From positions 1 to 64,000 of the forward strand of contig NZ_JAMZNK010000026.1 in assembly GCF_027980145.1 (NCBI RefSeq): 64,000 nt of DNA. The letters run 5' to 3'. Source of the DNA: Flavobacterium azizsancarii. GTDB lineage: Bacteria; Bacteroidota; Bacteroidia; Flavobacteriales; Flavobacteriaceae. The position numbers were made by a program, and so were the translations under genes. The notes beneath the pieces are model-generated. The model had not been told where the DNA came from, made no database searches, and saw only the letters and a program-made list of their open reading frames with translations. Positions 1 through 8,180 of the stretch are shown here, in pieces (the first letter of the stretch is position 1; every line of letters begins with the position of its first letter).

Positions 1-111
1 TAAAAAGCCTTATGATTACACCCAAAAGATACAAAAAAAAGAGTAGAAAACTTTTAGCTTCTACTCCTTTAATTAACAATTATTCCTGAAAAGGACTTTT
101 TCAGTGCCCTC
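1..111. mobile_element. End of an insertion sequence running off the left edge
   Basis: Positions 95-111 (ACTTTTTCAGTGCCCTC) are identical to the 17-bp terminal repeat of the miniature element at 10594-10774. As in that element, the repeat is followed inward, here on the minus strand, by a strong hairpin with a T-run (66 down to 33). Beyond it lies a promoter-like TATCTTTTG on the minus strand at about 23-31. The simplest reading is that the outer end of a full insertion sequence lies at 111 and the transposase lies outside the window. No transposase codons are visible here, so the IS family cannot be named. Confidence 0.6.
33..66 (-). terminator. Hairpin plus T-run inside the IS end
   Basis: The arms are GAGTAGAA (41-48) and TTCTACTC (59-66). 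On the minus strand they are followed by eight T (positions 40-33). It could stop transcripts leaving the GT9 gene that ends at 157, or it could insulate the insertion sequence from outside transcription. The second is favoured because the 10594-10774 element has a hairpin in the same place. Confidence 0.6.
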
Positions 112-156
112 CTGTAATAGTAGACGCCTTCTTTCTTTTACTTTATATGGGTATAA

Positions 157-1236
157 TTACATAGCATCAGAATAGATACTTAATTTTCCGTTGTTTAAAA
201 TTGAATTTATAATTTTAAAATACTCTTTCTTAGTAGACAAATTAACATCTATTGCGATACTGGAATTATCATAAGGTTCATATTTTTTGATGTTTGATAC
301 CGAAAATAATCCTATTGTTGGGGTCTGAACTGAACTTGCCAAATGCATGATACCACTATCAGCTCCTATAAATAAATCGGCACTGGCGATTATAGCTCCA
401 ATTTCACGAATGTCTTTACTATAAAATGTAGGGGCTTTAAAGCCAATTTGCGAAACATTTTCTACAGGCAATATTTCAATGATATTATAATTTTGATATT
501 CATCTTTGAGTTGTGCATAAAAATTCTCCCACCACTCTTCTGACAAACATTTTTCTCCGGTTGCATACGTAAATATGCAAATTGTTCTCTTAGTATTGTG
601 TACGATACTATTTATAATATTCTTGCCATTAATAATTTCAGCCGACGATAATTTAAGATCGAGCGGAGCTACTATTTTATTACTTTTTGGAAATCGGAGT
701 TTGGTTAAATAATATCGGAAGTTGTAAACGGGGTATTTCGCGATATGGTCGTAATCATTTTTTACATTTTGAGATTCCTCAGCAGAGTCTCCGTAAAATT
801 TATATTTAGCATTAGAGAATTGAACTGCTAAACGTCCTGAAGAAGAGTTTTGATCTACGTTGATCGCAATATCATATTTTTGTCTTTTTATTGAAATCCA
901 TACATTAAGATATTTCAATAAATTTTTGAATGGCTTTTTGGGCAGGTCGATTATTTTATCAATATTATCATAGTTCTCGAAAATAATTGGAGCTAATGTT
1001 CCCTTAACAAACAAATCGACTTTACAATTTGGAAATATTTCTGTGACTTCCTGAACGAGTGGTGTAATCAATAATAAGTTTCCTAATCTTCCGTTTGGCC
1101 TGCAAATCAAAATTCTTTTAATATCGGTTTTATCAACTAAAATGATATCTTCTTGTGAACTTGCTTTTCCAATATTCTTAGTAAGATTGCGCATTAAGCT
1201 ACGCCTGAAAACATTTATTTTTTTTAAGATACCCAT
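157..1236 (-). CDS. Glycosyltransferase family 9 (heptosyltransferase-like) protein
   Basis: A 359-residue GT-B fold glycosyltransferase of the ADP-heptose:LPS heptosyltransferase (GT9) type. Seen: an N-terminal Rossmann start with RPNGRLGNLLL around residues 46-56, and near residue 292 the family motif IGADSGIMHLASS followed by PTIGLF, which in relatives binds the nucleotide sugar. A basic stretch of about 40 residues precedes the fold, which may favour peripheral association with the inner membrane. By family it would add a sugar to a lipopolysaccharide or other surface glycan precursor on the cytoplasmic face. Donor and acceptor cannot be read from sequence. It stands alone, with no other glycan gene nearby, and its stop codon is only 46 bp from the end of an insertion sequence. 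Confidence 0.85.
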   Translation of the reverse strand: MGILKKINVFRRSLMRNLTKNIGKASSQEDIILVDKTDIKRILICRPNGRLGNLLLITPLVQEVTEIFPNCKVDLFVKGTLAPIIFENYDNIDKIIDLPKKPFKNLLKYLNVWISIKRQKYDIAINVDQNSSSGRLAVQFSNAKYKFYGDSAEESQNVKNDYDHIAKYPVYNFRYYLTKLRFPKSNKIVAPLDLKLSSAEIINGKNIINSIVHNTKRTICIFTYATGEKCLSEEWWENFYAQLKDEYQNYNIIEILPVENVSQIGFKAPTFYSKDIREIGAIIASADLFIGADSGIMHLASSVQTPTIGLFSVSNIKKYEPYDNSSIAIDVNLSTKKEYFKIINSILNNGKLSIYSDAM

Positions 1237-1493
1237 CCTGATAAATAATTTAAGATTATTAAATCTTCCTTTAAATTTTAAAAAAATTAAAAAATTGAAC
1301 TAGCTCAAAACTAGCTTCTTTTATTTTTTAAAATTAAATTCTTTCAATAAGCAATTATTACAAAATTGTAATCAAATGTATCAACATTCACATCTTCAAC
1401 TACTTAAATGAGATTTAAAAATACAAAAACTATATCATAAACAAAAGAATATTAGACAGTTAGGCAATAACAATAGACGACTGCCCCATAAAC

Positions 1494-2288
1494 CTAGACG
1501 TTAATTGTAACAACATATCCTTCTGAACTTCGAACATTAAAAACAGTTCCGTCTTCAAAAATTAAGTACTGACCTTTGATTCCTGTTAATTTTCCCTGAA
1601 AAGACGGAGTCTTATCCAAGTTTAAACTTGCCACTTTTGCCGGATAATTTAACACCGGATAATGCAGCTCATATAAGTCATTTTTTTGCGAGTAGAAATA
1701 TTCCTTGGCTTCATCCGGAATTAAACTTTCTACTTTTACTTTTTCAGCAAGTAAGTCAAAACTGCCGCTTGTATTTTGGAGCATCTTTCTCCAATTGGTT
1801 TTATCTGTATAATGATCTTTTAGAGCCACCTCAGTAATTCCCGCCAAATATCGATTAGGAACCTCTACAATTGCAATGGCTTGTGTTGCTCCCTGATCGA
1901 TCCAACGTGTTGGAACCTGAGTTTTACGTGTTACACCTACCTTTACTTCACTAGCCAAAGCCAGATATACAACATGAGGCTGCAATTGTACCTTTTGCTC
2001 ATATTCAAGATCACGATCAGCAATTCCTAAATGAGCTGTACTCAATTCAGGTCTCATAATCCAGTCACCAACAGCGGGACTTGAATAGAAACAATCATAA
2101 CAAAATCCCTGGCGGAATATCTTTTTCTTCTTATGACAATTTAAACATTCATATCCTGCAAAATTAATCTCAATCTCTTTGTTCAAAAGTTGGTTCATGT
2201 TGAGAAAACTATCTTCGAAAACCAAATAATATTGAATTGGGTTTCCTATTTCAGTTTGCATTTTTGTAAGTACGCCTTGGTATGTCAT
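1494..2288 (-). CDS. DUF2797 domain-containing protein
   Basis: A 264-residue cytoplasmic protein of the DUF2797 family. Cys48, Cys51, Cys63 and Cys66 form two CxxC pairs that look like a zinc ribbon, in the context YECLNCHKKKK and GFCYDCF. Downstream are the conserved family segments VYLALASEVKVGVTR and RWIDQGATQAIAI. No signal peptide or membrane segment is visible. No biochemical role is established as far as I know. The GIY-YIG-like look of the VYLA...KVGVT segment hints at a nucleic-acid connection, but that is only an inference. It is transcribed divergently from the GH3 gene, with a good promoter at 2429-2459 and a leader of about 130 nt. Confidence 0.85.
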   Translation of the reverse strand: MTYQGVLTKMQTEIGNPIQYYLVFEDSFLNMNQLLNKEIEINFAGYECLNCHKKKKIFRQGFCYDCFYSSPAVGDWIMRPELSTAHLGIADRDLEYEQKVQLQPHVVYLALASEVKVGVTRKTQVPTRWIDQGATQAIAIVEVPNRYLAGITEVALKDHYTDKTNWRKMLQNTSGSFDLLAEKVKVESLIPDEAKEYFYSQKNDLYELHYPVLNYPAKVASLNLDKTPSFQGKLTGIKGQYLIFEDGTVFNVRSSEGYVVTINV

Positions 2289-2291
2289 TAT

Positions 2292-2522
2292 ATTTTAGAT
2301 TGCTGATTTTAGATTACAGATTCTTACATGGGTTGCGAATTCTAATTTTAGAATTCAATAGTATTAAGAATCTTTAGTAAAAATAGAATGGTTTTTTTTA
2401 CAAAAAAACACTATTTTTGATACAACGGCAAAGTTAGTATTTGTCGATCGATATTCAAATTTTATATTTTTTGATTTTCGCTTTAATCGTAAATCTAAAA
2501 TCTAAAATAAGCAATCTAAAAT
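2292..2522. repeat. Inverted 22-bp repeat flanking the divergent intergenic region
   Basis: The reverse complement of 2292-2313 matches 2501-2522 at 21 of 22 positions (TCTAAAATnAGCAATCTAAAAT). Each arm lies within about 15 bp of one of the two divergent start codons. Further TCTAAAA units surround the right arm. It is either a palindromic intergenic repeat typical of AT-rich flavobacterial DNA or a symmetrical regulatory element. Confidence 0.75.
2429..2459 (-). promoter_or_regulatory. Promoter of the DUF2797 gene
   Basis: On the minus strand, TTTG (2459-2456), a 19-bp spacer and TAACTTTG (2436-2429) match the Bacteroidota sigma-ABfr consensus with both boxes and a fitting spacer. The predicted transcription start is near 2422. 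Confidence 0.65.
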
Positions 2523-2535
2523 CTAAAATTTACCC

Positions 2536-4044
2536 ATGCCGTTATCAATAATCAACTCGTTTGCCTCTTGGGTCCTGAAACAAAGGATACATCAAATAGA
2601 ACTTTTTCTAAAATATCCCAATGAAGTCCAGGAAGAACTATTGCATAATTTATTGACGGCGTCTGAGAATACGGTTATAGGACGACAATATGGTTTTGAA
2701 TCGATAACATCGTATGCAACTTTTGCTGAAAGAGTTCCTATTGCGACTTATGAGGAATTACAGCCTTTGATCGAGCGTACGCGTCAGGGAGAACAAGGCG
2801 TTTTTTGGGAAACTCCTATAAAATGGTTTGCCAAATCTAGCGGAACTACAAATGCCAAAAGTAAATTTATTCCGGTAAGTACTGAGGCGCTGGAAGATTG
2901 CCACTATAAAGGAAGTAAAGATTTGCTTTGTTTGTACTTGAATAACAATGAAGATTCTGAATTGTTTTTAGGAAAAAGTCTTCGCCTGGGCGGAAGCTCT
3001 CAGATTTACGAAAACAACAATACTTTTTTTGGAGATTTATCTGCTATTTTAATTGAGAATATGCCTATTTGGGCTGAATTTAGCAGTACACCAAGCAATA
3101 AAACTTCGTTAATGAGCGAATGGGAAGCTAAAATCGCTGCCATTATAAACGAAACAAAAAACGAAAATGTAACCAGCTTTGCAGGGGTTCCGTCCTGGAT
3201 GTTGGTTTTAATGAATAAGGTTTTAGAAAATACAGGGAAGCAAAGTTTATTGGAACTCTGGCCCAATCTGGAAGTTTACTTTCATGGAGGCGTGAGTTTT
3301 TCTCCTTATAAAGAACAATACAAAAAAATATTACCTAGCAAGGATTTTAAATATTACGAAATATACAATGCATCAGAAGGTTTCTTTGCCATTCAGGATC
3401 TGAATAATTCGAGTGATTTGTTGTTGATGCTGGATTACGGAATATTCTATGAATTTATTTCAATGGATACTTTCGGAACTCCTAATCAAAAAGTGATTCG
3501 TCTGGCCGATGTTGAATTGGATAAAAACTACGCGATTGTTATTACGACTAATTCAGGATTGTGGCGTTATTTGATTGGTGACACGGTTCGTTTTACATCT
3601 TTAAATCCTTATAGAATTCGAGTTACCGGAAGAACAAAACATCATATTAATGTTTTTGGGGAAGAATTAATGGTCGAAAATACGGATCAGGCGATTGCTA
3701 AAGCTTGTCAGCTTACCCAAACAGAAGTTATCGATTATACGGTTGCTCCTATTTTTATGCAGGACAAAGAAAAAGGCGCTCACGAATGGATGATCGAATT
3801 CAAGAAAAAACCTGCTGATGTTGGTCTTTTCCAGAAAGTTCTGGATGAAACGTTGCAGACTTTAAACTCTGATTACGAAGCAAAACGCCAGAACAATATG
3901 ACATTGAATCCTCTGGTGATTAATGTCGCTCGTGAAAACTTATTTTATGACTGGCTAAAGGAACGTGATAAATTAGGAGGACAGCATAAAATCCCGAGAC
4001 TCTCGAATCAAAGGGATTATTTGGAGCAGTTGAAGGAGATGTAA
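2536..4044 (+). CDS. GH3 auxin-responsive promoter family protein (acyl-adenylate-forming enzyme)
   Basis: A full-length 502-residue GH3-family member of the ANL (acyl-adenylate-forming) superfamily. Seen: the ATP-binding motif SSGTTNAKSK at 101-110, the EIYNASEGFF segment that matches the family's adenylation motif, and LIGDTVRF followed by VTGRTKHHINVFGEEL for the ribose and hinge contacts. Plant relatives conjugate amino acids to carboxylic acids such as indole-acetate or jasmonate. Bacterial members are common in Bacteroidota but their substrates are unknown, so only acyl-adenylate chemistry can be predicted. No signal peptide is visible. It is a monocistronic gene divergent from the DUF2797 gene and followed by a 680-bp repeat-rich gap. 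Confidence 0.88.
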   Translation: MPLSIINSFASWVLKQRIHQIELFLKYPNEVQEELLHNLLTASENTVIGRQYGFESITSYATFAERVPIATYEELQPLIERTRQGEQGVFWETPIKWFAKSSGTTNAKSKFIPVSTEALEDCHYKGSKDLLCLYLNNNEDSELFLGKSLRLGGSSQIYENNNTFFGDLSAILIENMPIWAEFSSTPSNKTSLMSEWEAKIAAIINETKNENVTSFAGVPSWMLVLMNKVLENTGKQSLLELWPNLEVYFHGGVSFSPYKEQYKKILPSKDFKYYEIYNASEGFFAIQDLNNSSDLLLMLDYGIFYEFISMDTFGTPNQKVIRLADVELDKNYAIVITTNSGLWRYLIGDTVRFTSLNPYRIRVTGRTKHHINVFGEELMVENTDQAIAKACQLTQTEVIDYTVAPIFMQDKEKGAHEWMIEFKKKPADVGLFQKVLDETLQTLNSDYEAKRQNNMTLNPLVINVARENLFYDWLKERDKLGGQHKIPRLSNQRDYLEQLKEM

Positions 4045-4498
4045 ATCTTTTATGTTGCCACGAATTTCACAAATTTTCACGAATTATATATTGCCGGCGC
4101 AAGCTCGCGAATGTATAATGTTGCTTTGAATAGCCACTAGCTTCAGCTAGTGATACAAAACACACCTACCATTGGCTTTAGCCAAACTCTTTTGTACCCA
4201 ATAATTTGGCTAAAGCCTAATTCATTTATATTAATTTCCCTCCAGCTAAAGCATTAGACTATTCAAAACAAAACTTCACGTTGGCGCGAGCGCGATGTCA
4301 TTAAGCTAAGTACTTTAGAAAATAAATCAATCTCGCAAAGGCGTTAAGACGTAAAATTTAAGCACAATATGTCATTTCTCCTCCGTCGAAATGACAAAAA
4401 ACTCTAAATTCTGTTTTCTACATCATATCAATATTTCTATTAATTCAGAATAAAACCACTTATAAAAATTAAAGTTTAATTAATACTTCAATCCCACT

Positions 4499-4612
4499 AA
4501 ACCGCATGAGGGATAGAAGTGGAAATCCTTTTGTGCCGGTCCCGAGGCTTCGGGAGGCACAAAAGATTAAAACAGATAGCCCGACCCGCCTTTTTCGGCG
4601 GGACATGCCCAT
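4499..4612 (+). ncRNA. Candidate structured RNA element, possibly Flavo-1-like
   Basis: The block begins CCGCATGAGGGATAGAAG. It then has a strong two-part stem (CTTTTGTGCC at 4528-4537 pairs with GGCACAAAAG at 4556-4565, and TCCCGA with TCGGGA inside), then AACAGATAGCCCGACCCG and a second GC-rich hairpin CCCGCC-TTTTTC-GGCGGG. Elements of this build recur between genes in flavobacterial genomes. From memory it resembles the Flavo-1 RNA class, but I could not compare it with a model. A degenerate relative lies at 22868-23078. Strand is a guess based on the GATAGAAG-first orientation. Confidence 0.4.
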
Positions 4613-4645
4613 AAAAAAACCTTAGCTTTATTGAAAAACTAAGGT
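4613..4645 (-). terminator. serB transcription terminator
   Basis: On the minus strand, ACCTTAG (4645-4639) pairs with CTAAGGT (4625-4619) and is followed by a T-run (4619-4613). It lies about 80 bp past the serB stop codon. Confidence 0.75.
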
Positions 4646-4724
4646 CTAATTTATTTTGATTGTCGAGTTACTTGCGAAGATTCTTCGTTCCTCAGAATGA
4701 CAAACTGTATGTTTATGAGACACG

Positions 4725-5954
4725 TTACATCATATCAATATATCTGTCGTGATATCCTAATAAATATAAAACTCCGTCAAGTCCTAAACTTGAAATTGAG
4801 GTTGAGGCACTTTCTTTTACTTTTGGTTTTGCGTGAAAAGCGATTCCTAATCCGGCTAAATTTAGCATTGGCAGATCGTTTGCTCCGTCACCAACTGCAA
4901 TAGTTTGGTTGATGTGAATTCCTTCTTTTTCGGCGATGGCTTTTAGGTATTCGGCTTTCTTTTGACCGTCTACGATTTCGCCTAAATATTTACCGGTTAA
5001 CTTACCGTCTTTTATTTCTAACTGATTGGCATGAACATAATCGATACCCAATTCTTTTTGCAGATATTCTCCAAAATAGGTGAATCCTCCGGAAAGAATT
5101 GCGGTTTTGTATCCGTAATATTTTAAGGCTTTCATCAAACGATGTGCTCCTTTTGTAATTGGCAAATTGATGGCAACATTTTGCAAAACATCTTCGCTTA
5201 AACCTTCTAACAAAGCCATACGCTGTTTGAAACTTTCGTTGAAATCTATTTCGCCATTCATGGCAGATTCTGTAATGGCACGAACTTGTGCTCCTACTCC
5301 GTTTAGTTCTGCCAGTTCGTCGATAACTTCAGTCTGGATTAAAGTAGAATCCATATCAAAACACACCAAACGACGGTTTCGTCTGTAAATATTATCTTCC
5401 TGGAACGAAATATCAACATTCAGGGTTCTTGAAATCTCCATGAAACTTGCTGTCATGATGATCTTGTTTACAATCTCACCCGTCACGGACAATTGTATGC
5501 AAGAACGCGGATATTCTTCTTTTTCTACAATAGATGTTCTTCCTGTTAGTCTTATAATAGAATCGATATTCAGGTTTTGATCTGACATTATTTTAGTTAC
5601 GGCTGCCAATTGTGAAGCTGCCAGTTTTTCGCCTAAAATATTGATGATGTAACGTTGTTTTGATTGTGATTTTACCCATGTTTCGTAGTCTTCTACAGAA
5701 ATAGGAATAAATTTAACCTTAACGCCCAATTCATAAGCTTTGAACAATAAGTCTTTTAAAACTGGCCCTGAACTTGAACCGGCTTCGATCTCGAACAAAA
5801 TTCCCAGAGAAAGTGTGTCATGAATATCAGCCTGACCAATATCCAGAATATTGGCATCATAAGTTGCCAAAACGGCTGTTAAACCTGCTGTCACTCCTAT
5901 TTTATCATGTCCTGAGACTTTTAATAAAATAATCTCTTTACCTTCTATTGCCAT
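4725..5954 (-). CDS. serB: Phosphoserine phosphatase with N-terminal ACT domains
   Basis: A 409-residue protein catalysing phosphoserine + H2O to serine + phosphate, the last step of serine synthesis. Residues 1 to about 180 contain two ACT-like regulatory repeats (HDKIGVTAGLTAVL near residue 16, and RYIINILGEKLAASQL near 101). The HAD phosphatase domain follows. Seen: catalytic Asp200 and Asp202 in CFDMDSTLIQTEVIDELAE, the SGGFTYF motif II region, and GDGANDLPML as the Mg-binding motif IV. Enzymes without ACT repeats are about half this length, so this is the long, probably amino-acid-responsive form. Monocistronic: a terminator follows it, and another hairpin (6031-6061) separates it from the gene upstream. 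Confidence 0.93.
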   Translation of the reverse strand: MAIEGKEIILLKVSGHDKIGVTAGLTAVLATYDANILDIGQADIHDTLSLGILFEIEAGSSSGPVLKDLLFKAYELGVKVKFIPISVEDYETWVKSQSKQRYIINILGEKLAASQLAAVTKIMSDQNLNIDSIIRLTGRTSIVEKEEYPRSCIQLSVTGEIVNKIIMTASFMEISRTLNVDISFQEDNIYRRNRRLVCFDMDSTLIQTEVIDELAELNGVGAQVRAITESAMNGEIDFNESFKQRMALLEGLSEDVLQNVAINLPITKGAHRLMKALKYYGYKTAILSGGFTYFGEYLQKELGIDYVHANQLEIKDGKLTGKYLGEIVDGQKKAEYLKAIAEKEGIHINQTIAVGDGANDLPMLNLAGLGIAFHAKPKVKESASTSISSLGLDGVLYLLGYHDRYIDMM

Positions 5955-6030
5955 TTTATCTATTGATTTTAAGAAGCGACAAAAATCGGCAATCTAATTT
6001 TGATAAAAAAGGATATTGTTTGTTTTTTTG

Positions 6031-6061
6031 AAAAGAAAAAGCACATAAGAATGTGCTTTTT
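6031..6061 (-). terminator. Terminator after the VOC/SRPBCC gene run
   Basis: AAAAAGCACAT (6036-6046) pairs perfectly with ATGTGCTTTTT (6051-6061), and on the minus strand the stem is followed by TTTTTCTTTT. It lies between the VOC gene ending at 6231 and the serB start. Confidence 0.75.
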
Positions 6062-6230
6062 GAAATAATTTAACAATTATGTTCTGCTATTAAAATAACG
6101 TAACTTTTTAGTTGTCTCGAATTAGAAATAATTCATAAAAAGAGGAACTAAATTAATATTGATACTATTTTTTCTTCGCGAATTAAATCATTGTAATTCG
6201 TGAATTCGCTGCAAAAAATTATTTCTAAGA

Positions 6231-6677
6231 TTATTTCATAGGTTCTGATTCATCAAAATTTACCATCCAGCTTACGCCGAATTTATCTTTGAACATTCCG
6301 AAATATGCTCCCCAGAATGTTTTATTCATTGGCATATAAATTGTTCCGTTTGCCGAAAGTCCATTGAAAATCCTATCTGCTTCATCTGTGCTTTCGACAT
6401 TGATAGATACTGAAAAGTTACCTCCAAGAATGACATCTCCGGATTGTTGATTACTATCACTTCCCATTAAAATGGTATTTCCAATGGGTAGTGAAACATG
6501 CATTATTCTGTTTGCATCTTTATCTGAGACTTCCGGACAGCTTCCGCTTTCGTCTGCGGGCATGTCTTTAAATTTTCCGATATACGGAAATTCACCTCCA
6601 AAAACTGATTTGTAAAACAGAAATGCTTCTTCGCAATTTCCGTTAAAAATTAAATAAGGGTTTACTGATGTTGCCAT
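6231..6677 (-). CDS. VOC family (PhnB-like) protein
   Basis: A 148-residue single-domain vicinal-oxygen-chelate protein of the PhnB / 3-demethylubiquinone methyltransferase-like branch. Seen: the opening NPYLIFNGNCEEAFLFYKSVFGGE, here the characteristic N-F-x-G-N-C-x-E-A pattern, and the C-terminal KTFWGAYFGMFKDKFGVSWMVN pattern (key residues W, F, D, F, G, W, N). No signal peptide. The substrate is unknown; many relatives have no demonstrated enzyme activity. It is the last gene of a same-strand run of VOC and SRPBCC genes. It has 57 bp to the previous gene and a clear terminator downstream, consistent with co-transcription. Confidence 0.85.
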   Translation of the reverse strand: MATSVNPYLIFNGNCEEAFLFYKSVFGGEFPYIGKFKDMPADESGSCPEVSDKDANRIMHVSLPIGNTILMGSDSNQQSGDVILGGNFSVSINVESTDEADRIFNGLSANGTIYMPMNKTFWGAYFGMFKDKFGVSWMVNFDESEPMK

Positions 6678-6734
6678 GATATTTTTCTTTATTGTTTTGT
6701 TATATTCTTTTCTCTATTCTCTTTATTCTTTTCT

Positions 6735-7142
6735 CTATTCTCTTTCTTCATGATCCATAAATAAAACATTCCAGCGATGACCGTCTAAATCTGCAAAACC
6801 GCAACCGTACATCCAACCCTGACTATCGGCCGGAGGCGCAAAGACAGTTCCGCCCGCTTCTTGTACTTTCTTTGCCAATTCATCCACTTCTGAAATACTT
6901 TCGGCATCAATCGAAATCAAAACTTCTGAACTTGATTGTGTATCTGTTAATTTGTTTTGCGAAAAACCGGCAAATAACGATTCTTCAAAAAGCATCACCA
7001 CAAATTTCCCTTCACCAACGACCATGCAAGTCGAGCTTGGCGTGTCGTGTTCTTCATTAAAAGAGAATCCTATTTTCGAAAAAAAAGCTTTTGATTTTGC
7101 CACCTCTTTTACCGGCAAATTCAGCCAAATTTGTTTTGTCAT
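6735..7142 (-). CDS. VOC family (glyoxalase / bleomycin-resistance-like) protein
   Basis: A 135-residue VOC-fold protein. It shares the pattern LNLPVK...KSKAFFSKIGFSFN at the N-terminus and GWMYGCGFADLDGHRWNVLFM at the C-terminus with the VOC gene at 8181-8591. The two are clear paralogues of near-equal length. The fold is built from two beta-alpha-beta-beta-beta modules and usually binds a divalent metal. The function is not known; glyoxalase-like, dioxygenase-like or binding roles are all possible. It lies between an SRPBCC gene (7318) and a PhnB-like gene (6231). The 175-bp gap upstream contains the CGCAAAG-type repeats seen elsewhere in the window. Confidence 0.85.
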   Translation of the reverse strand: MTKQIWLNLPVKEVAKSKAFFSKIGFSFNEEHDTPSSTCMVVGEGKFVVMLFEESLFAGFSQNKLTDTQSSSEVLISIDAESISEVDELAKKVQEAGGTVFAPPADSQGWMYGCGFADLDGHRWNVLFMDHEERE

Positions 7143-7317
7143 ATTTGTTGCTTTTAGATTATTTTTTTTAACCCTATAAGTGATGTAAGATAATTTAAGT
7201 TGGGCTAATTTATTTTGCTCGCAAAGACCCGAAGTCGCAAAGTTTTTTAAGTAATTTCTATTTTTTTAAAAGAACTAAAAACCTTTGCTTCTTTGTCTTT
7301 TTGAACCTTAAGAAAAA

Positions 7318-7722
7318 CTAATTCTGCTCAACATAACTTTTAAAATTATTCATGATTGCCTGCCATCCTCCGCGTTGCATTTCTTCCGGGTTTTGTGTTT
7401 CAGGATCAAATCTTTGGGTGACTTCTACTCCATTTGGGGTTGCTTCAAAATCAATTTTTACTTTTCTCCCATCTTCTAATACATATTCAATTGTTTTGTT
7501 TTTTTCTATTAAGGTGTATTCTCCTCCAAAATCAAAACTCATACTGCTATCTTTTGCAGCCATAGTCGATTTGAATTTTCCGCCTTCTCTTAAATCATTT
7601 TCAGCATAAGGTGTGTGCCATTCCGGAGATGCAAAACTCCATTTTGTAATATGTTCCGGCAATGTCCAAAATTCCCAAACTTTATCTATTGATGCATTAA
7701 TCGTGCTTTGTACTGTTATCAT
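7318..7722 (-). CDS. SRPBCC family (AHSA1-like) protein, copy B
   Basis: A 134-residue START/SRPBCC-fold protein of the Activator-of-Hsp90-ATPase-homologue 1-like family. Seen: N-terminal TINASIDKVWEFWTLPEHITKW, here the conserved V-W-x-x-W-T-x-P-E-H-I-x-x-W pattern, then the GGKF and FDFGGEY segments, and a C-terminal helix GGWQAIMNNFKSYVE that closes the hydrophobic cavity. It is the same length as the next gene (7765-8169) and about half of the residues agree by eye, so the two arose by tandem duplication. Ligand and role are unknown. Members are often found beside VOC proteins and regulators, as here. Confidence 0.87.
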   Translation of the reverse strand: MITVQSTINASIDKVWEFWTLPEHITKWSFASPEWHTPYAENDLREGGKFKSTMAAKDSSMSFDFGGEYTLIEKNKTIEYVLEDGRKVKIDFEATPNGVEVTQRFDPETQNPEEMQRGGWQAIMNNFKSYVEQN

Positions 7723-7764
7723 TGTATTTATTTTTATTTCTTCAAATTAATTTTTCTGCTGCTA

Positions 7765-8169
7765 TTAGACGCTTTCAACATATTTTTTAAAATTATCAAT
7801 AACTGTCTGACACCACTCTTTCTGCATACTTTCGGGATCTTCTTTTGTTGGCTCAAAAGTTTCTGTAATTTTTACTTTATTTTCATTTATTTCAAAATTC
7901 ACTTTTCCTGTTCTGTTGTCGAATAGTTTATATTCTATTAAAGATAAGTTCTCAACTTTAGTATATATCCCTTCAAAATCAAAACTTAGACTTGTGTCTT
8001 TTTTATTCATTTTGTATTTGAATTTCCCTCCTACTTTCAAGTCACTTTCTACATATGATGTATACCAATCGTCTATAGCAATATTCCAGTTTTGAATATG
8101 TTCTGGCAACGTCCAGTATTTCCAGACTTCATCTATCGATGCATTTATAGTATTTTGTACCGTTATCAT
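7765..8169 (-). CDS. SRPBCC family (AHSA1-like) protein, copy A
   Basis: A 134-residue paralogue of the 7318-7722 protein, starting with nearly the same ten residues (MITVQ-TINASID). It has the V-W-x-x-W-T-L-P-E-H-I pattern and a DNFKKYVE C-terminal helix. The small alpha/beta helix-grip fold binds hydrophobic ligands or acts as a co-chaperone-like domain. The two copies have diverged in the middle strands (residues 30-100), so they may bind different ligands. It starts 11 bp after the VOC gene at 8181 ends, which implies one transcript with it. Confidence 0.87.
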   Translation of the reverse strand: MITVQNTINASIDEVWKYWTLPEHIQNWNIAIDDWYTSYVESDLKVGGKFKYKMNKKDTSLSFDFEGIYTKVENLSLIEYKLFDNRTGKVNFEINENKVKITETFEPTKEDPESMQKEWCQTVIDNFKKYVESV

Positions 8170-8180
8170 ATTCTATATAA

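Larger units (their letters stand above)
4045..4724. other. Intergenic region packed with palindromic repeats
   Basis: I see no credible gene in this 680-bp gap. It holds short palindromes (CACTAGCT-TC-AGCTAGTG at 4135-4152, TTGGCTTTAGCCAA at 4172-4185), a unit ATGTCATTAAGCTAAG at 4295-4310 that recurs near 22891 and 23037-23051, a structured element at 4499-4612, and the serB terminator at 4613-4645. Confidence 0.7.

Noticed and set aside
1628..1837. Plus-strand open frame opposite the DUF2797 gene
   Set aside because: It lies wholly inside a well-supported gene on the other strand and has no recognisable composition or start signal.
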